64,000 nt of DNA, from assembly GCA_002368645.1 (NCBI GenBank), contig DFEE01000006.1, positions 1 to 64,000 on the forward strand, given 5' to 3'. The notes beneath the pieces are model-generated. The model searched no databases and was not told the origin of the DNA. It saw only the letters and a list, made by a program, of their open reading frames with translations. Numbering within the stretch: the first letter of the stretch is position 1; each line of letters starts with the position of its first letter. Source of the DNA: Bacteroidales bacterium UBA3810. GTDB lineage: Bacteria > Bacteroidota > Bacteroidia > Bacteroidales > Paludibacteraceae. Below are positions 1 through 7,861 of the stretch, piece after piece. Position numbers and translations under genes: made by a program.

Positions 1-71
1 GAGCGTGGAGAAGGGAGGAAGGAGAGGGGGCTGAAAGGAAGGAGTGGACAGAAGGAGAGGGGTGAAGACAG

Positions 72-112
72 AAAAAAAGTACCTTTGCAGGCACTTTTCG
101 ATTTGTAAGGTA
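72..112 (-). terminator. possible terminator of the glycogen/Clp operon
   Basis: Read on the minus strand, TACCTT (112-107) can pair with AAGGTA (85-80) across a loop of about 21 bases, and the stem is followed by C and seven T (78-72). It lies just beyond the stop of the last gene of the operon. The long loop and short stem make it a modest candidate. Confidence 0.4.
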
Positions 113-120
113 GTATGACC

Positions 121-906
121 TTAGAAATAGACGGCAAACTTAGCGCCGTAGGCGATGAGGTTAGCGCCGGCTACGTATGTATAAGCAGAGAGTACACCAG
201 TTGAAGTGTCGGTAATATTCTCTGTGACGGACAAAGAGGTCTGTTGAAATGATGCAAACAAACCTGCATAAATCGCGGACTTCTTTGTTTTTTGATATCG
301 GTAACCGACATCAACCCCTGCGTAGAGACCATGTGTAGCATTACCGGTCAAAGAGAATCCATAGCCGATGGAAGCTCCAAATTGAGGGGCATGAACCCCT
401 TCAATCACCGGTGCACGAAGCGCCACCATCAAAGGCAAAAACGAATAGGAGTGAGTACCAAAATAGCCATGGTATCCTAATCCGCCACCAATAAAGATAC
501 GTGTATCTCCGATATGGTGCGATCCTATCAAGAGGTCAGCCGAGAAGGCACCTCCGGTATACTGATGCGGTGCACTAAAACCGCCACCTGCTATGGAGAT
601 GGACATAAAAACTTTCTTGCTCTTCGGGGTATATGATTGGATGCCGATGACTTCTATCTCCGGTTCATTCGTCTCTTCCGTCTCAATGGATACAATGTCG
701 TTCTTCAGGTATTGGAACTTGGCGCCGTTGCTATTACGGATAATGACCACGGCGTCGTTATCAAGCAATATCTCCCCGCGGATAGTCTGACCTGTCTTAA
801 GGGTAACTATTTCCGCAGCAAGTTTCCCTCCTTTCCCTGTAAATGCAGGGAAAAGGAGGAAAATAGCGATGATGCTTAGGGTAAAAGGTGTGCGCAAGTA
901 GCTCAT
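121..906 (-). CDS. small outer-membrane beta-barrel protein with N-terminal beta domain
   Basis: The 261-residue product has a signal peptide (hydrophobic run about residues 8-24). A short beta-rich segment follows (about 30-80) with the pattern of a small barrel that carries regulatory or binding roles in other proteins. From about 95 to the end the chain shows alternating glycine/aromatic strands typical of an outer-membrane barrel, and it ends in Phe, as BAM substrates usually do. It is the last gene of the operon: its ATG shares one base with the thioredoxin stop (TAATG). No function is recognised. Its position behind clp and trxA suggests co-expression only, not a shared pathway. Confidence 0.7.
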   Translation of the reverse strand: MSYLRTPFTLSIIAIFLLFPAFTGKGGKLAAEIVTLKTGQTIRGEILLDNDAVVIIRNSNGAKFQYLKNDIVSIETEETNEPEIEVIGIQSYTPKSKKVFMSISIAGGGFSAPHQYTGGAFSADLLIGSHHIGDTRIFIGGGLGYHGYFGTHSYSFLPLMVALRAPVIEGVHAPQFGASIGYGFSLTGNATHGLYAGVDVGYRYQKTKKSAIYAGLFASFQQTSLSVTENITDTSTGVLSAYTYVAGANLIAYGAKFAVYF

Positions 907-1220
907 TAAAGTAGTTGATCTATAGCTTGTTTCAGCTGCGCTTTGGGCAAGGCACCTACGGTGCGATTAACCAATTCACCATTCTTAAAATACAGCACGG
1001 TCGGAATCGACATGATACCATATTCCTGCGGAATCAGTTCATTCTCATCCACATTGAGTTTACCGACGCGAACTTGACCGGCATACTCATTTGCCAGTTC
1101 TTCAATAACGGGACCTAACATCCGGCAGGGTCCACACCATGGAGCCCAGCAATCTACTACGAGGGGCGTACCCTCTGCCAATAATGCCTTGATATTGGCA
1201 TCTGTAATTTCAATTGTCAT
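906..1220 (-). CDS. trxA: thioredoxin
   Basis: A 104-residue cytoplasmic thioredoxin, the normal length for the family. The redox motif WCGPC is at residues 28-32 and the cis-proline before the active site (SIPT) is at residue 73. It reduces protein disulfides using electrons from thioredoxin reductase, which is not in this window. The start ATG overlaps the stop of the clp gene by four bases (ATGA, 1217-1220), so translation is probably coupled. Being in one transcript with a Clp ATPase would fit a protein-quality or oxidative-stress role, which is inference. Confidence 0.97.
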   Translation of the reverse strand: MTIEITDANIKALLAEGTPLVVDCWAPWCGPCRMLGPVIEELANEYAGQVRVGKLNVDENELIPQEYGIMSIPTVLYFKNGELVNRTVGALPKAQLKQAIDQLL

Positions 1221-3466
1221 AATGTTTCAATATTAATAGTTTTTATTTCTCGTTTCGTCGCGAGTATCTTTTCCGTTATCTTATCCTCAAGCATGGTTTG
1301 GATAGCGCGCTTGAGCGGTCGTGCACCGAATTTAGCGGTATTGGAAGCCTCAAGTAATTTACGTTTAGCCTCTGAGCCGACCTTCAATTTGTAGCCTTGT
1401 GTCTTAAGGCGCTTACGGAGTTTATCAATCTCCAAGTCTAATATCGTCTCTAAAGATTTATCCGATAATGTATTAAATGTAATAACAGAGTCTATGCGGT
1501 TGACAAACTCAGGCGGGAAGGTCTTTTCCATTGCCTTCACAAGCATCGTTTTCTGTGCCTTTACATCGAGGGTAGAGGCTTCAAAACCGACTCCCGCACC
1601 GAAGTCCTTGAGCTGTCTCGTGCCGACATTCGAGGTCAAGATGATGATGGTATTCTTGAAATCTACCTGATGTCCCTGTCTGTCGGTGAGTCGACCTTCG
1701 TCCAAAACTTGCAGAAGAATATTGAAAATATCGGGATGCGCCTTTTCTATTTCATCAAAAAGAAGTATGGAATATGGTGTGCGGCGTACCGCCTCGGTCA
1801 GTTTACCTCCATCTTCATGAGCCACATAGCCCGGAGGGGCTCCGACAAGCAGCGAGACGGTATGTTTCTCCATATATTCGGTCATATCGAAACGAATGAG
1901 TGCATCACGAGAGCCAAACATCTCTTCCGCTAAACATTGGGCTAAATATGTCTTACCAACACCCGTGGGACCGAGGAAGAAGAACGTACCTATTGGCCGT
2001 TTGGGATCTCTGAGTCCTAAACGTGAGCGTTGAATAGCCTTTACGACCAATGTTACGGCTTCGTTTTGTCCAATGACTTTTCGCTGCAAGGTGTCCGCCA
2101 TGGTGCGTAGTCGTTCTGATTCTGCTTTCCGAATACGCTGTACCGGCACGCCGGACATCATGGAGACGGTAGCGGCGACATCATCCAAGGTGATCGTCGT
2201 ATGGTGTCCTGCGGTATGAATCCGTGCTCCGACTTCATCCATGACATCAATAGCTTTATCTGGGAAAGCTCTATCGGTCAAATAGCGTTCTGCCAAGGTG
2301 ACGCATGCCTTAAGAGCCTCTTCGGGGTAGGAGACATGATGGAACAAGGCATATTTATCGCTGAGGCGAATAAGAATCTCTAACGTTTCTTCAGCGGAAG
2401 TGGGCTTGATAACCACTTTTTGGAAACGGCGTTCCAAAGCTCCGTCTTTCTCAACGGAGGTGCGATACTCATTCGTCGTCGTCGCTCCGATGCACTGTAC
2501 TTCCCCGCGCGAAAGAGCCGGCTTCAAAATATTCGCGGCATCGAGTGAGCCTTGCGCATTACCCGCTCCAATGATGGTATGAATCTCGTCGATGAAGAGT
2601 ATTATTTCCGGATGTTTATGGAGCTCATCAATGACCGACTTCATGCGCTCCTCAAACTGCCCGCGGTATGTGGTTCCTGCAACCATTGAGGCTATATCGA
2701 GCGTAATGATACGCCGGTCGGAAAGCGGACTTTTATGATCAATGATAGCCTGCGCAATGCCTTCCACGATAGCCGATTTACCCACTCCCGGTTCCCCTAT
2801 CAGAATAGGGTTATTCTTTTTGCGACGAGCCAGAATTTGTATGACTCGATTGATTTCGACTTCTCGACCCACAACGGGGTCGAGTTCACCATCCATGGCT
2901 TTCAGTGTCAAATCATGACCGTATTTATCGAGAGCAGGTGTTCCATTATTAGTGCGGAGGGAGCGATGGGGCGTAGGTTGTTTCTTTTTATCAGCAGGGT
3001 CGTCGGCGACTCCCTCTCCTGTACGCGATGCGTCTCGTGTCGTTTCAACCCTTTTGGGATAAAGCGCTGCCGCTCGCTCATAAGTGATGTGCCAATTAGA
3101 CTCAAGGAACGCCGCCGCACGATTGATATGCTCACGCAGAATGGCTAACAATAGGTGCCCCGAACCGGTCACTTCGGCATTATATTCACGAGCAATACTA
3201 TTGGCAATACGACTGATACGTTCCACGGCTGCCGAACGCTGGATAGTCTCAATGACATCTTTATCCTCCCGAAGCGCATCGTCAATCATCTCTTTTGCTT
3301 CCTGCGGAACGCAACCGGCTTTAACTAACATCGTGTAGCCGACACCCTCCTCAAGACGCAATATACCTAATAATAAATGCTCCGGCAAAACCTCAGCGTT
3401 ATGTAACCGCTCTGCCTCCTCACGGGCATAAACGAGTATCTTATTTAATCGAACACTAATGGGCAT
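1217..3466 (-). CDS. clpC: Clp AAA+ ATPase, ClpC/ClpA type without M-domain
   Basis: A 749-residue double-ring unfoldase that feeds proteins to ClpP. The N-domain (about 1-135) has two Clp-N repeats. AAA module 1 has Walker A at 224-231 (GEPGVGKS) and Walker B near 289-294. Module 2 has Walker A at 499-506 (GPTGVGKT) and Walker B near 567-572. A VGF tripeptide at 626-628, in GAGVGFE, is in the place of the ClpP-docking loop. Only about ten residues separate DEVGARI (410-416) from TITLDD, where ClpC proteins normally carry the coiled M-domain, so the architecture is ClpA-like although the N-domain reads more like ClpC. It lies 7 bases after the porin stop. Confidence 0.9.
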   Translation of the reverse strand: MPISVRLNKILVYAREEAERLHNAEVLPEHLLLGILRLEEGVGYTMLVKAGCVPQEAKEMIDDALREDKDVIETIQRSAAVERISRIANSIAREYNAEVTGSGHLLLAILREHINRAAAFLESNWHITYERAAALYPKRVETTRDASRTGEGVADDPADKKKQPTPHRSLRTNNGTPALDKYGHDLTLKAMDGELDPVVGREVEINRVIQILARRKKNNPILIGEPGVGKSAIVEGIAQAIIDHKSPLSDRRIITLDIASMVAGTTYRGQFEERMKSVIDELHKHPEIILFIDEIHTIIGAGNAQGSLDAANILKPALSRGEVQCIGATTTNEYRTSVEKDGALERRFQKVVIKPTSAEETLEILIRLSDKYALFHHVSYPEEALKACVTLAERYLTDRAFPDKAIDVMDEVGARIHTAGHHTTITLDDVAATVSMMSGVPVQRIRKAESERLRTMADTLQRKVIGQNEAVTLVVKAIQRSRLGLRDPKRPIGTFFFLGPTGVGKTYLAQCLAEEMFGSRDALIRFDMTEYMEKHTVSLLVGAPPGYVAHEDGGKLTEAVRRTPYSILLFDEIEKAHPDIFNILLQVLDEGRLTDRQGHQVDFKNTIIILTSNVGTRQLKDFGAGVGFEASTLDVKAQKTMLVKAMEKTFPPEFVNRIDSVITFNTLSDKSLETILDLEIDKLRKRLKTQGYKLKVGSEAKRKLLEASNTAKFGARPLKRAIQTMLEDKITEKILATKREIKTINIETL

Positions 3467-3473
3467 GTTTTCA

Positions 3474-5399
3474 TCAATTATAAAAGTTCCATTTTATTCC
3501 TAATCGGAAGATATCCGGATTGAAAGGATAGTACGGCATCGCATATGCGTCCGTCGATTTCCGCATGAACAAGTGATTAAAGTGCGTGTACTGGACGTAG
3601 AACTTGAGACGAATCAAGTGTACATAAAAACCCGCATACACGTTCATCACCGGATAGTTTCCTACTTGCTTATCATATTGTGTACAGAACTGTCCGGTAG
3701 CCGGATTCAGTATCTGAGCATAGTATTTGGTAAAGTACTTTAGATCCACACCTATCTGTGCATCTAAGGCTCTAAACCATGTGCCATGATAGTAAAGGTT
3801 ATGGTATAAAATGATGGCAGGGACGGGGATTTCCTTCGAAGCATATTGGTATATAACGTTATTCTCCAAGTTCACCCATGGTGTTGTGAGGTCTAAACGG
3901 ACATCGGCACTAAAGACCTGCACATTGCCGTCATGCTGGACAGGATTGCCTGTCGCATCAAAATAAATATAATTAGTTATATTCTCAAAGTTGATATCTA
4001 CCGAAGGTTTCAGCCATGTAGTCGGGTAACTGACTCTCCCGCCAACATGGAAGTGCATCACGGAGCGAAAGTCGTTGCGCCATCGGTAGTGATTGCTCCA
4101 ATAATTGGAGTAAAAGTAATAGGGCTTGTCGTTATGCGCCCGCACATGGGCGTCTATGGTGAGCAAATCCTTACCCAATTGGAACTGAAAATCCACCTTG
4201 CCATTGATATCAAACTGCCCTAATTTATAGCCAACCAAACATACATCCCCGTTGACCTCGTAGTGGAAGTTACGCCCCAGACGCTTGTAAAGAGCCCCTC
4301 CGACGAAGGTGTTGTTTGTCCACTGCCAAGCCACCAATCGCTCTCGACCAAAATATGTGCCAATGGTATCAAAGGCATTATAATCTGCCAAAATGTCATC
4401 CCCCCATGGCCGGTAATAGTCGTTGCGGCAGAATGTATAACGCTGCACTTCATTCCTGACATAAACAATCGCCCCAAAACGCAAGGTTTTATTAAACGCT
4501 TCCTCAAAGGTCACCGCCAATGTATTCTTAATGGTCAAGACATTGGAGGAATCATTAGTCTGATTATAGTTACGGAACCAATCAGGATAGTAGTCATTAT
4601 GTGCTTGTTCAACATATCGGCGGTTAGAGTTATTGACTTCAAAGGTATGGGTAAAGGTCGTCACAGGCACAGTGTCCTTCAATATACTAAAGCCGTGGTT
4701 CAATAATCCTGAGAGATAGTTATAGCCTGACATACCTTTCAGATTAACGGGTATTTCCTCCGGATTGAGAGGACCCGCTATATCGTCCATGTTTTGAATA
4801 CCGCCATTTTCGAAATGCCGCAAGGTGTTCCACGCGAAAGCCCCGTGCAGGAAATAGTATCTGCCGTTATACGACCCCCATATAGCACCATTAAATAAAG
4901 ACGCCTCTTGATTCAGATAATGACCTGCACCATTCAGATAATTGAGCTTGAGACCCACATTGGTGCGTTTACTGAAATTGCCCGTGAACGTAAACGTCAG
5001 ATCATGCTCCTCGTGGTACGTGACAAATCCGTGTTGGTAGCCTATTTCTGAAAACGGCGTTGTCGTGTTATAGAAACGCACATCACCCGCCGTGATGATG
5101 TAGGGCTCATACTGACGACCGAATAGGTCATCGATCTTATTAAGACGCTTAAAGTACAAGCGCGATTGAGTGGGAGAAATTAAGTTACCGTTCCACGCAT
5201 TGGAGACCGAGTAGTCGTCCAACATATTCCTGTTTGGCAGATTCTGAAAGAATGTATCTACAGCCAACGTGTCCGACTGATAGGTATAAGAAGACAATCT
5301 CCACGCAGTTATACGCGTGGGAATCTTCTTGCCTTTAGGTGCTGCCACTAAGGGCAGCACCATTAGCCAAAAGGATAATATGGACAGTAGTCTTCTTAT
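3474..5399 (-). CDS. putative outer-membrane porin, apparently starting at ATA
   Basis: A large beta-barrel protein of the Bacteroidota putative-porin type, rich in aromatic strands and ending in WNFYN. The first ATG (5363) would give only MVLPLVAAPKG, too short for a signal peptide. The frame is open further upstream and reads IRRLLSILSFWLMVLPLVA, a complete signal peptide with an Arg-Arg n-region and a hydrophobic core, beginning at an ATA codon (5399-5397). No ATG, GTG or TTG exists between the in-frame stop at 5417 and 5363. The ATA overlaps the amylase stop as ATAA, the arrangement normally seen as ATGA. I therefore place the start at 5399 (641 residues), and 5363 is the conservative choice. 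It may admit oligosaccharides for the glycogen genes upstream, by context only. Confidence 0.8.
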   Translation of the reverse strand: MRRLLSILSFWLMVLPLVAAPKGKKIPTRITAWRLSSYTYQSDTLAVDTFFQNLPNRNMLDDYSVSNAWNGNLISPTQSRLYFKRLNKIDDLFGRQYEPYIITAGDVRFYNTTTPFSEIGYQHGFVTYHEEHDLTFTFTGNFSKRTNVGLKLNYLNGAGHYLNQEASLFNGAIWGSYNGRYYFLHGAFAWNTLRHFENGGIQNMDDIAGPLNPEEIPVNLKGMSGYNYLSGLLNHGFSILKDTVPVTTFTHTFEVNNSNRRYVEQAHNDYYPDWFRNYNQTNDSSNVLTIKNTLAVTFEEAFNKTLRFGAIVYVRNEVQRYTFCRNDYYRPWGDDILADYNAFDTIGTYFGRERLVAWQWTNNTFVGGALYKRLGRNFHYEVNGDVCLVGYKLGQFDINGKVDFQFQLGKDLLTIDAHVRAHNDKPYYFYSNYWSNHYRWRNDFRSVMHFHVGGRVSYPTTWLKPSVDINFENITNYIYFDATGNPVQHDGNVQVFSADVRLDLTTPWVNLENNVIYQYASKEIPVPAIILYHNLYYHGTWFRALDAQIGVDLKYFTKYYAQILNPATGQFCTQYDKQVGNYPVMNVYAGFYVHLIRLKFYVQYTHFNHLFMRKSTDAYAMPYYPFNPDIFRLGIKWNFYN

Positions 5400-6670
5400 T
5401 GCTTCGAGGCTCGTTTAGCTAACTTGGCTTTCAACTCCGCTATTTCCTTTTCCTGGTTATCTATCGTCTTCAGCAACTCGTTCAGCTCCTCATTCTCAAT
5501 CGTCGTAGGATATTGCTCCTCTACCTTCTGGAGGAAGTCTGCTAAGATATTCATATAGTTGATAAACGCGTCATAAGCCGACTCGTACTGCGTGGCACCT
5601 TGGTCTATATGGTTCATGAAATGAAGGTAGGTGATGTCCTGCAAACGCTTCCAGTCCGTTTGCAACTGCTTGTCACGGCACAGATGAACACGCTCCGCTA
5701 CAGCGAATAACTTATTTAACGCCTCTTGCTGAAGGTCATTGCCTAAATACAAACTCAGGTCCTTCGCTTCACCTGCCCATGTCAAAGGATGTAACGCACT
5801 TAACACCGAACTCGGCGTGTGACCTTTCACCGCCTCTGACGGCGTAACGAAACATAACTCACGCTCCATCGCGTAGTACGGTAGCGCGCGCAGGAAATTG
5901 AAGATACCGCTACTCTCTTGCTGCAAGATACCGAAGGTCTCCGCACCGCACCAGATGTTCATTACTTCTTCCTCTGACGGCAACTCCGACAACTTCTGAG
6001 CATAATTCTCTGCATCCAACGGATAATTATGCCATGCACGGTCTGAGAAATGGAACGATAACTCGTCACTCCATTCACGGTTGCGCACCAACATCTTCAC
6101 CTTATTGTGACCCGCCGACTGATATATATAGTTCGGACTTTGCCAAGACAGGATATGCTTGGCACCTTCGGTCATTATCGTCTTATAGCCTAATTTATAC
6201 GCTATCGGCGCTAACTCATCGTGATACAGCAATTCAGTGTTCCACAGCACCGAAGGCTTTTGACCGAATAACTCCTCAATCAAAGTTGCGTGGTCTTTCA
6301 ACTGACGCTCAAACTCATTCTCGTCACGCTCTGACGCTAAGGAATAACTGAACGGCACACCCACAAACTCCACGGCCTTACTCGCTGATAACTCCTTCAA
6401 GATATCTATCATTTCCGGTGCAAACTGCTCAAACAACGTCAAGGTGATACCACTTATGGCAATACCGAAATGGAAACGAGCTTTCGAGAATTGAACAATC
6501 TCCTTTAACGTATTGCACAGCGGCATATAACTTGTCCGAACAAGCCACTCTATATACTCCTCGGTCGCCATATCATCGTAGTAATAATGGTCCTGACCAA
6601 TGTCAAAAAAACGATAGCGCTTGAGCCTGTAAGGCACGTGCATCTCAAAACAAATTGAAATATTCTTCAT
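5396..6670 (-). CDS. GH57-family alpha-amylase/glucanotransferase
   Basis: A 424-residue cytoplasmic enzyme of glycoside hydrolase family 57, acting on alpha-1,4-glucans. Visible marks are the N-terminal catalytic-barrel strand ICFEMHVPYRL, and WNTELLYHDE near residue 150, where the family nucleophile Glu is expected. There is no signal peptide. Residues from about 380 to the end form a Glu/Lys-rich coiled coil. The family also contains branching enzymes and 4-alpha-glucanotransferases, and the exact activity cannot be read here. It is preceded by the GT4 transferase (46-base gap) and debranching enzyme, a grouping known from Bacteroidales glycogen loci. Its TAA stop overlaps the porin ATA codon. 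Confidence 0.9.
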   Translation of the reverse strand: MKNISICFEMHVPYRLKRYRFFDIGQDHYYYDDMATEEYIEWLVRTSYMPLCNTLKEIVQFSKARFHFGIAISGITLTLFEQFAPEMIDILKELSASKAVEFVGVPFSYSLASERDENEFERQLKDHATLIEELFGQKPSVLWNTELLYHDELAPIAYKLGYKTIMTEGAKHILSWQSPNYIYQSAGHNKVKMLVRNREWSDELSFHFSDRAWHNYPLDAENYAQKLSELPSEEEVMNIWCGAETFGILQQESSGIFNFLRALPYYAMERELCFVTPSEAVKGHTPSSVLSALHPLTWAGEAKDLSLYLGNDLQQEALNKLFAVAERVHLCRDKQLQTDWKRLQDITYLHFMNHIDQGATQYESAYDAFINYMNILADFLQKVEEQYPTTIENEELNELLKTIDNQEKEIAELKAKLAKRASKQ

Positions 6671-6716
6671 AATACTTTGATTTTTTTAATTGTTATTATT
6701 AACTTTCGGCTTTCGA

Positions 6717-7859
6717 CTAAGAAACTCCTAATACGCGGTTGTAGATAGCTCGCACTTTCAGTCCGGCATCGTACCAGCGAATATTATTCACTTCCTTCAT
6801 GCCTTCCTCGTGCAGAGATTTATACATAGCCGGGTACTTCACTATCGCATAAATGGCATCTGCCATAGCGTCTATATCCCAATAATCCGTCTTGATTGCA
6901 TGAGACAATATCTCTGCACAACCGGACTGCTTACTGATGATCGAGGGACAACCCACTTGCATCGCCTCTAACGGACTGATACCGAATGGCTCTGATACCG
7001 ATGGCATAATATAAACATCAGAGTCTGCAAGGATCTGTTGCACCTGCTTACCACGCATAAAACCCGGGAAATGGAACTTATCCGCAATGCCTTTCTTCGC
7101 CACTAACTCAATCATCTCGGCCATCTTATCGCCGCTGCCCGCCATCACAAAACGTACACCGTCCGTTCGCTTCAAAACCTTCGCCGCAGCTTCTACGAAA
7201 TACTCCGGACCCTTCTGCATCGTGATACGACCTAAGAACGTAACTAATTTATCCTTACGGGCATGTTTCTCAAACTCCTCCGGATGTTCCAATGGTTCTA
7301 CCGCATTGTGTACCGTCGATACCTTATTCGGGTCTTGACCGTATTTCTCAATAACCGTCTGACGCGTTAGGTTCGACACGCACATGATATGATCCGCCGC
7401 ATCCATGCCCCGACGCTCAATGGCATATACAGTCGGATTTACATTCCCGCGGGAGCGGTCAAAGTCCGTTGCGTGAACGTGGATAACAAGGGGCTTATGC
7501 TTTACTTCCTTCGCGGCTATACCCGCCGGGTACGTCAGCCAATCGTGGCTGTGAATAATATCGAAGTCTTCGCGCCAAGCAATCTCACGCGCTACTGCTT
7601 CGTAGTTCCCTATCTCTTCGACCAGATTGTCCGGATACCGACCACTGAACTCTATACAGCCCCTGCCGGGCACCGGAATAGAATTAGCGCCGATAATACG
7701 CAAGAACGACTGATCTTCATCACCCGACGGCTTGGGCATCACAAAAGTAATTTCCAAATCCTTTTGCTCTGCCATGCCGCGAGTCAATCCGTAACTGGCA
7801 GTACCTAAACCTCCTAAAATATGAGGCGGAAACTCCCAACCAAACATTAGTGCTTTCAT
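6717..7859 (-). CDS. GT4-type glycosyltransferase of the glycogen locus
   Basis: A 380-residue GT-B fold transferase. The N-terminus (MFGWEFPPHILGGLG) matches the glycine-rich loop of glycogen synthase-like enzymes. The C-terminal half has VTFLGRITMQKGPEYF and the nucleotide-sugar binding EPFGISPLEAMQVG stretch with the EX7E spacing of GT4 enzymes. It probably elongates alpha-glucan in the cytoplasm from a nucleotide-glucose donor. The start lies 2 bases after the debranching enzyme stop, so the two are almost certainly co-translated. The alternative is a capsule or trehalose-type transferase, but the gene order favours glycogen. Confidence 0.88.
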   Translation of the reverse strand: MKALMFGWEFPPHILGGLGTASYGLTRGMAEQKDLEITFVMPKPSGDEDQSFLRIIGANSIPVPGRGCIEFSGRYPDNLVEEIGNYEAVAREIAWREDFDIIHSHDWLTYPAGIAAKEVKHKPLVIHVHATDFDRSRGNVNPTVYAIERRGMDAADHIMCVSNLTRQTVIEKYGQDPNKVSTVHNAVEPLEHPEEFEKHARKDKLVTFLGRITMQKGPEYFVEAAAKVLKRTDGVRFVMAGSGDKMAEMIELVAKKGIADKFHFPGFMRGKQVQQILADSDVYIMPSVSEPFGISPLEAMQVGCPSIISKQSGCAEILSHAIKTDYWDIDAMADAIYAIVKYPAMYKSLHEEGMKEVNNIRWYDAGLKVRAIYNRVLGVS

Positions 7860-7861
7860 GG

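Noticed and set aside
1..71. Purine-rich G/A stretch at the window edge
   Set aside because: No repeat unit, gene or motif could be defined in it; it may belong to a feature outside the window.
80..87. TACCTTTG on the plus strand as a promoter -7 element
   Set aside because: No TTTG lies 19-21 bases upstream and it would read into the 3' end of a minus-strand gene. It is better explained as part of a terminator stem.
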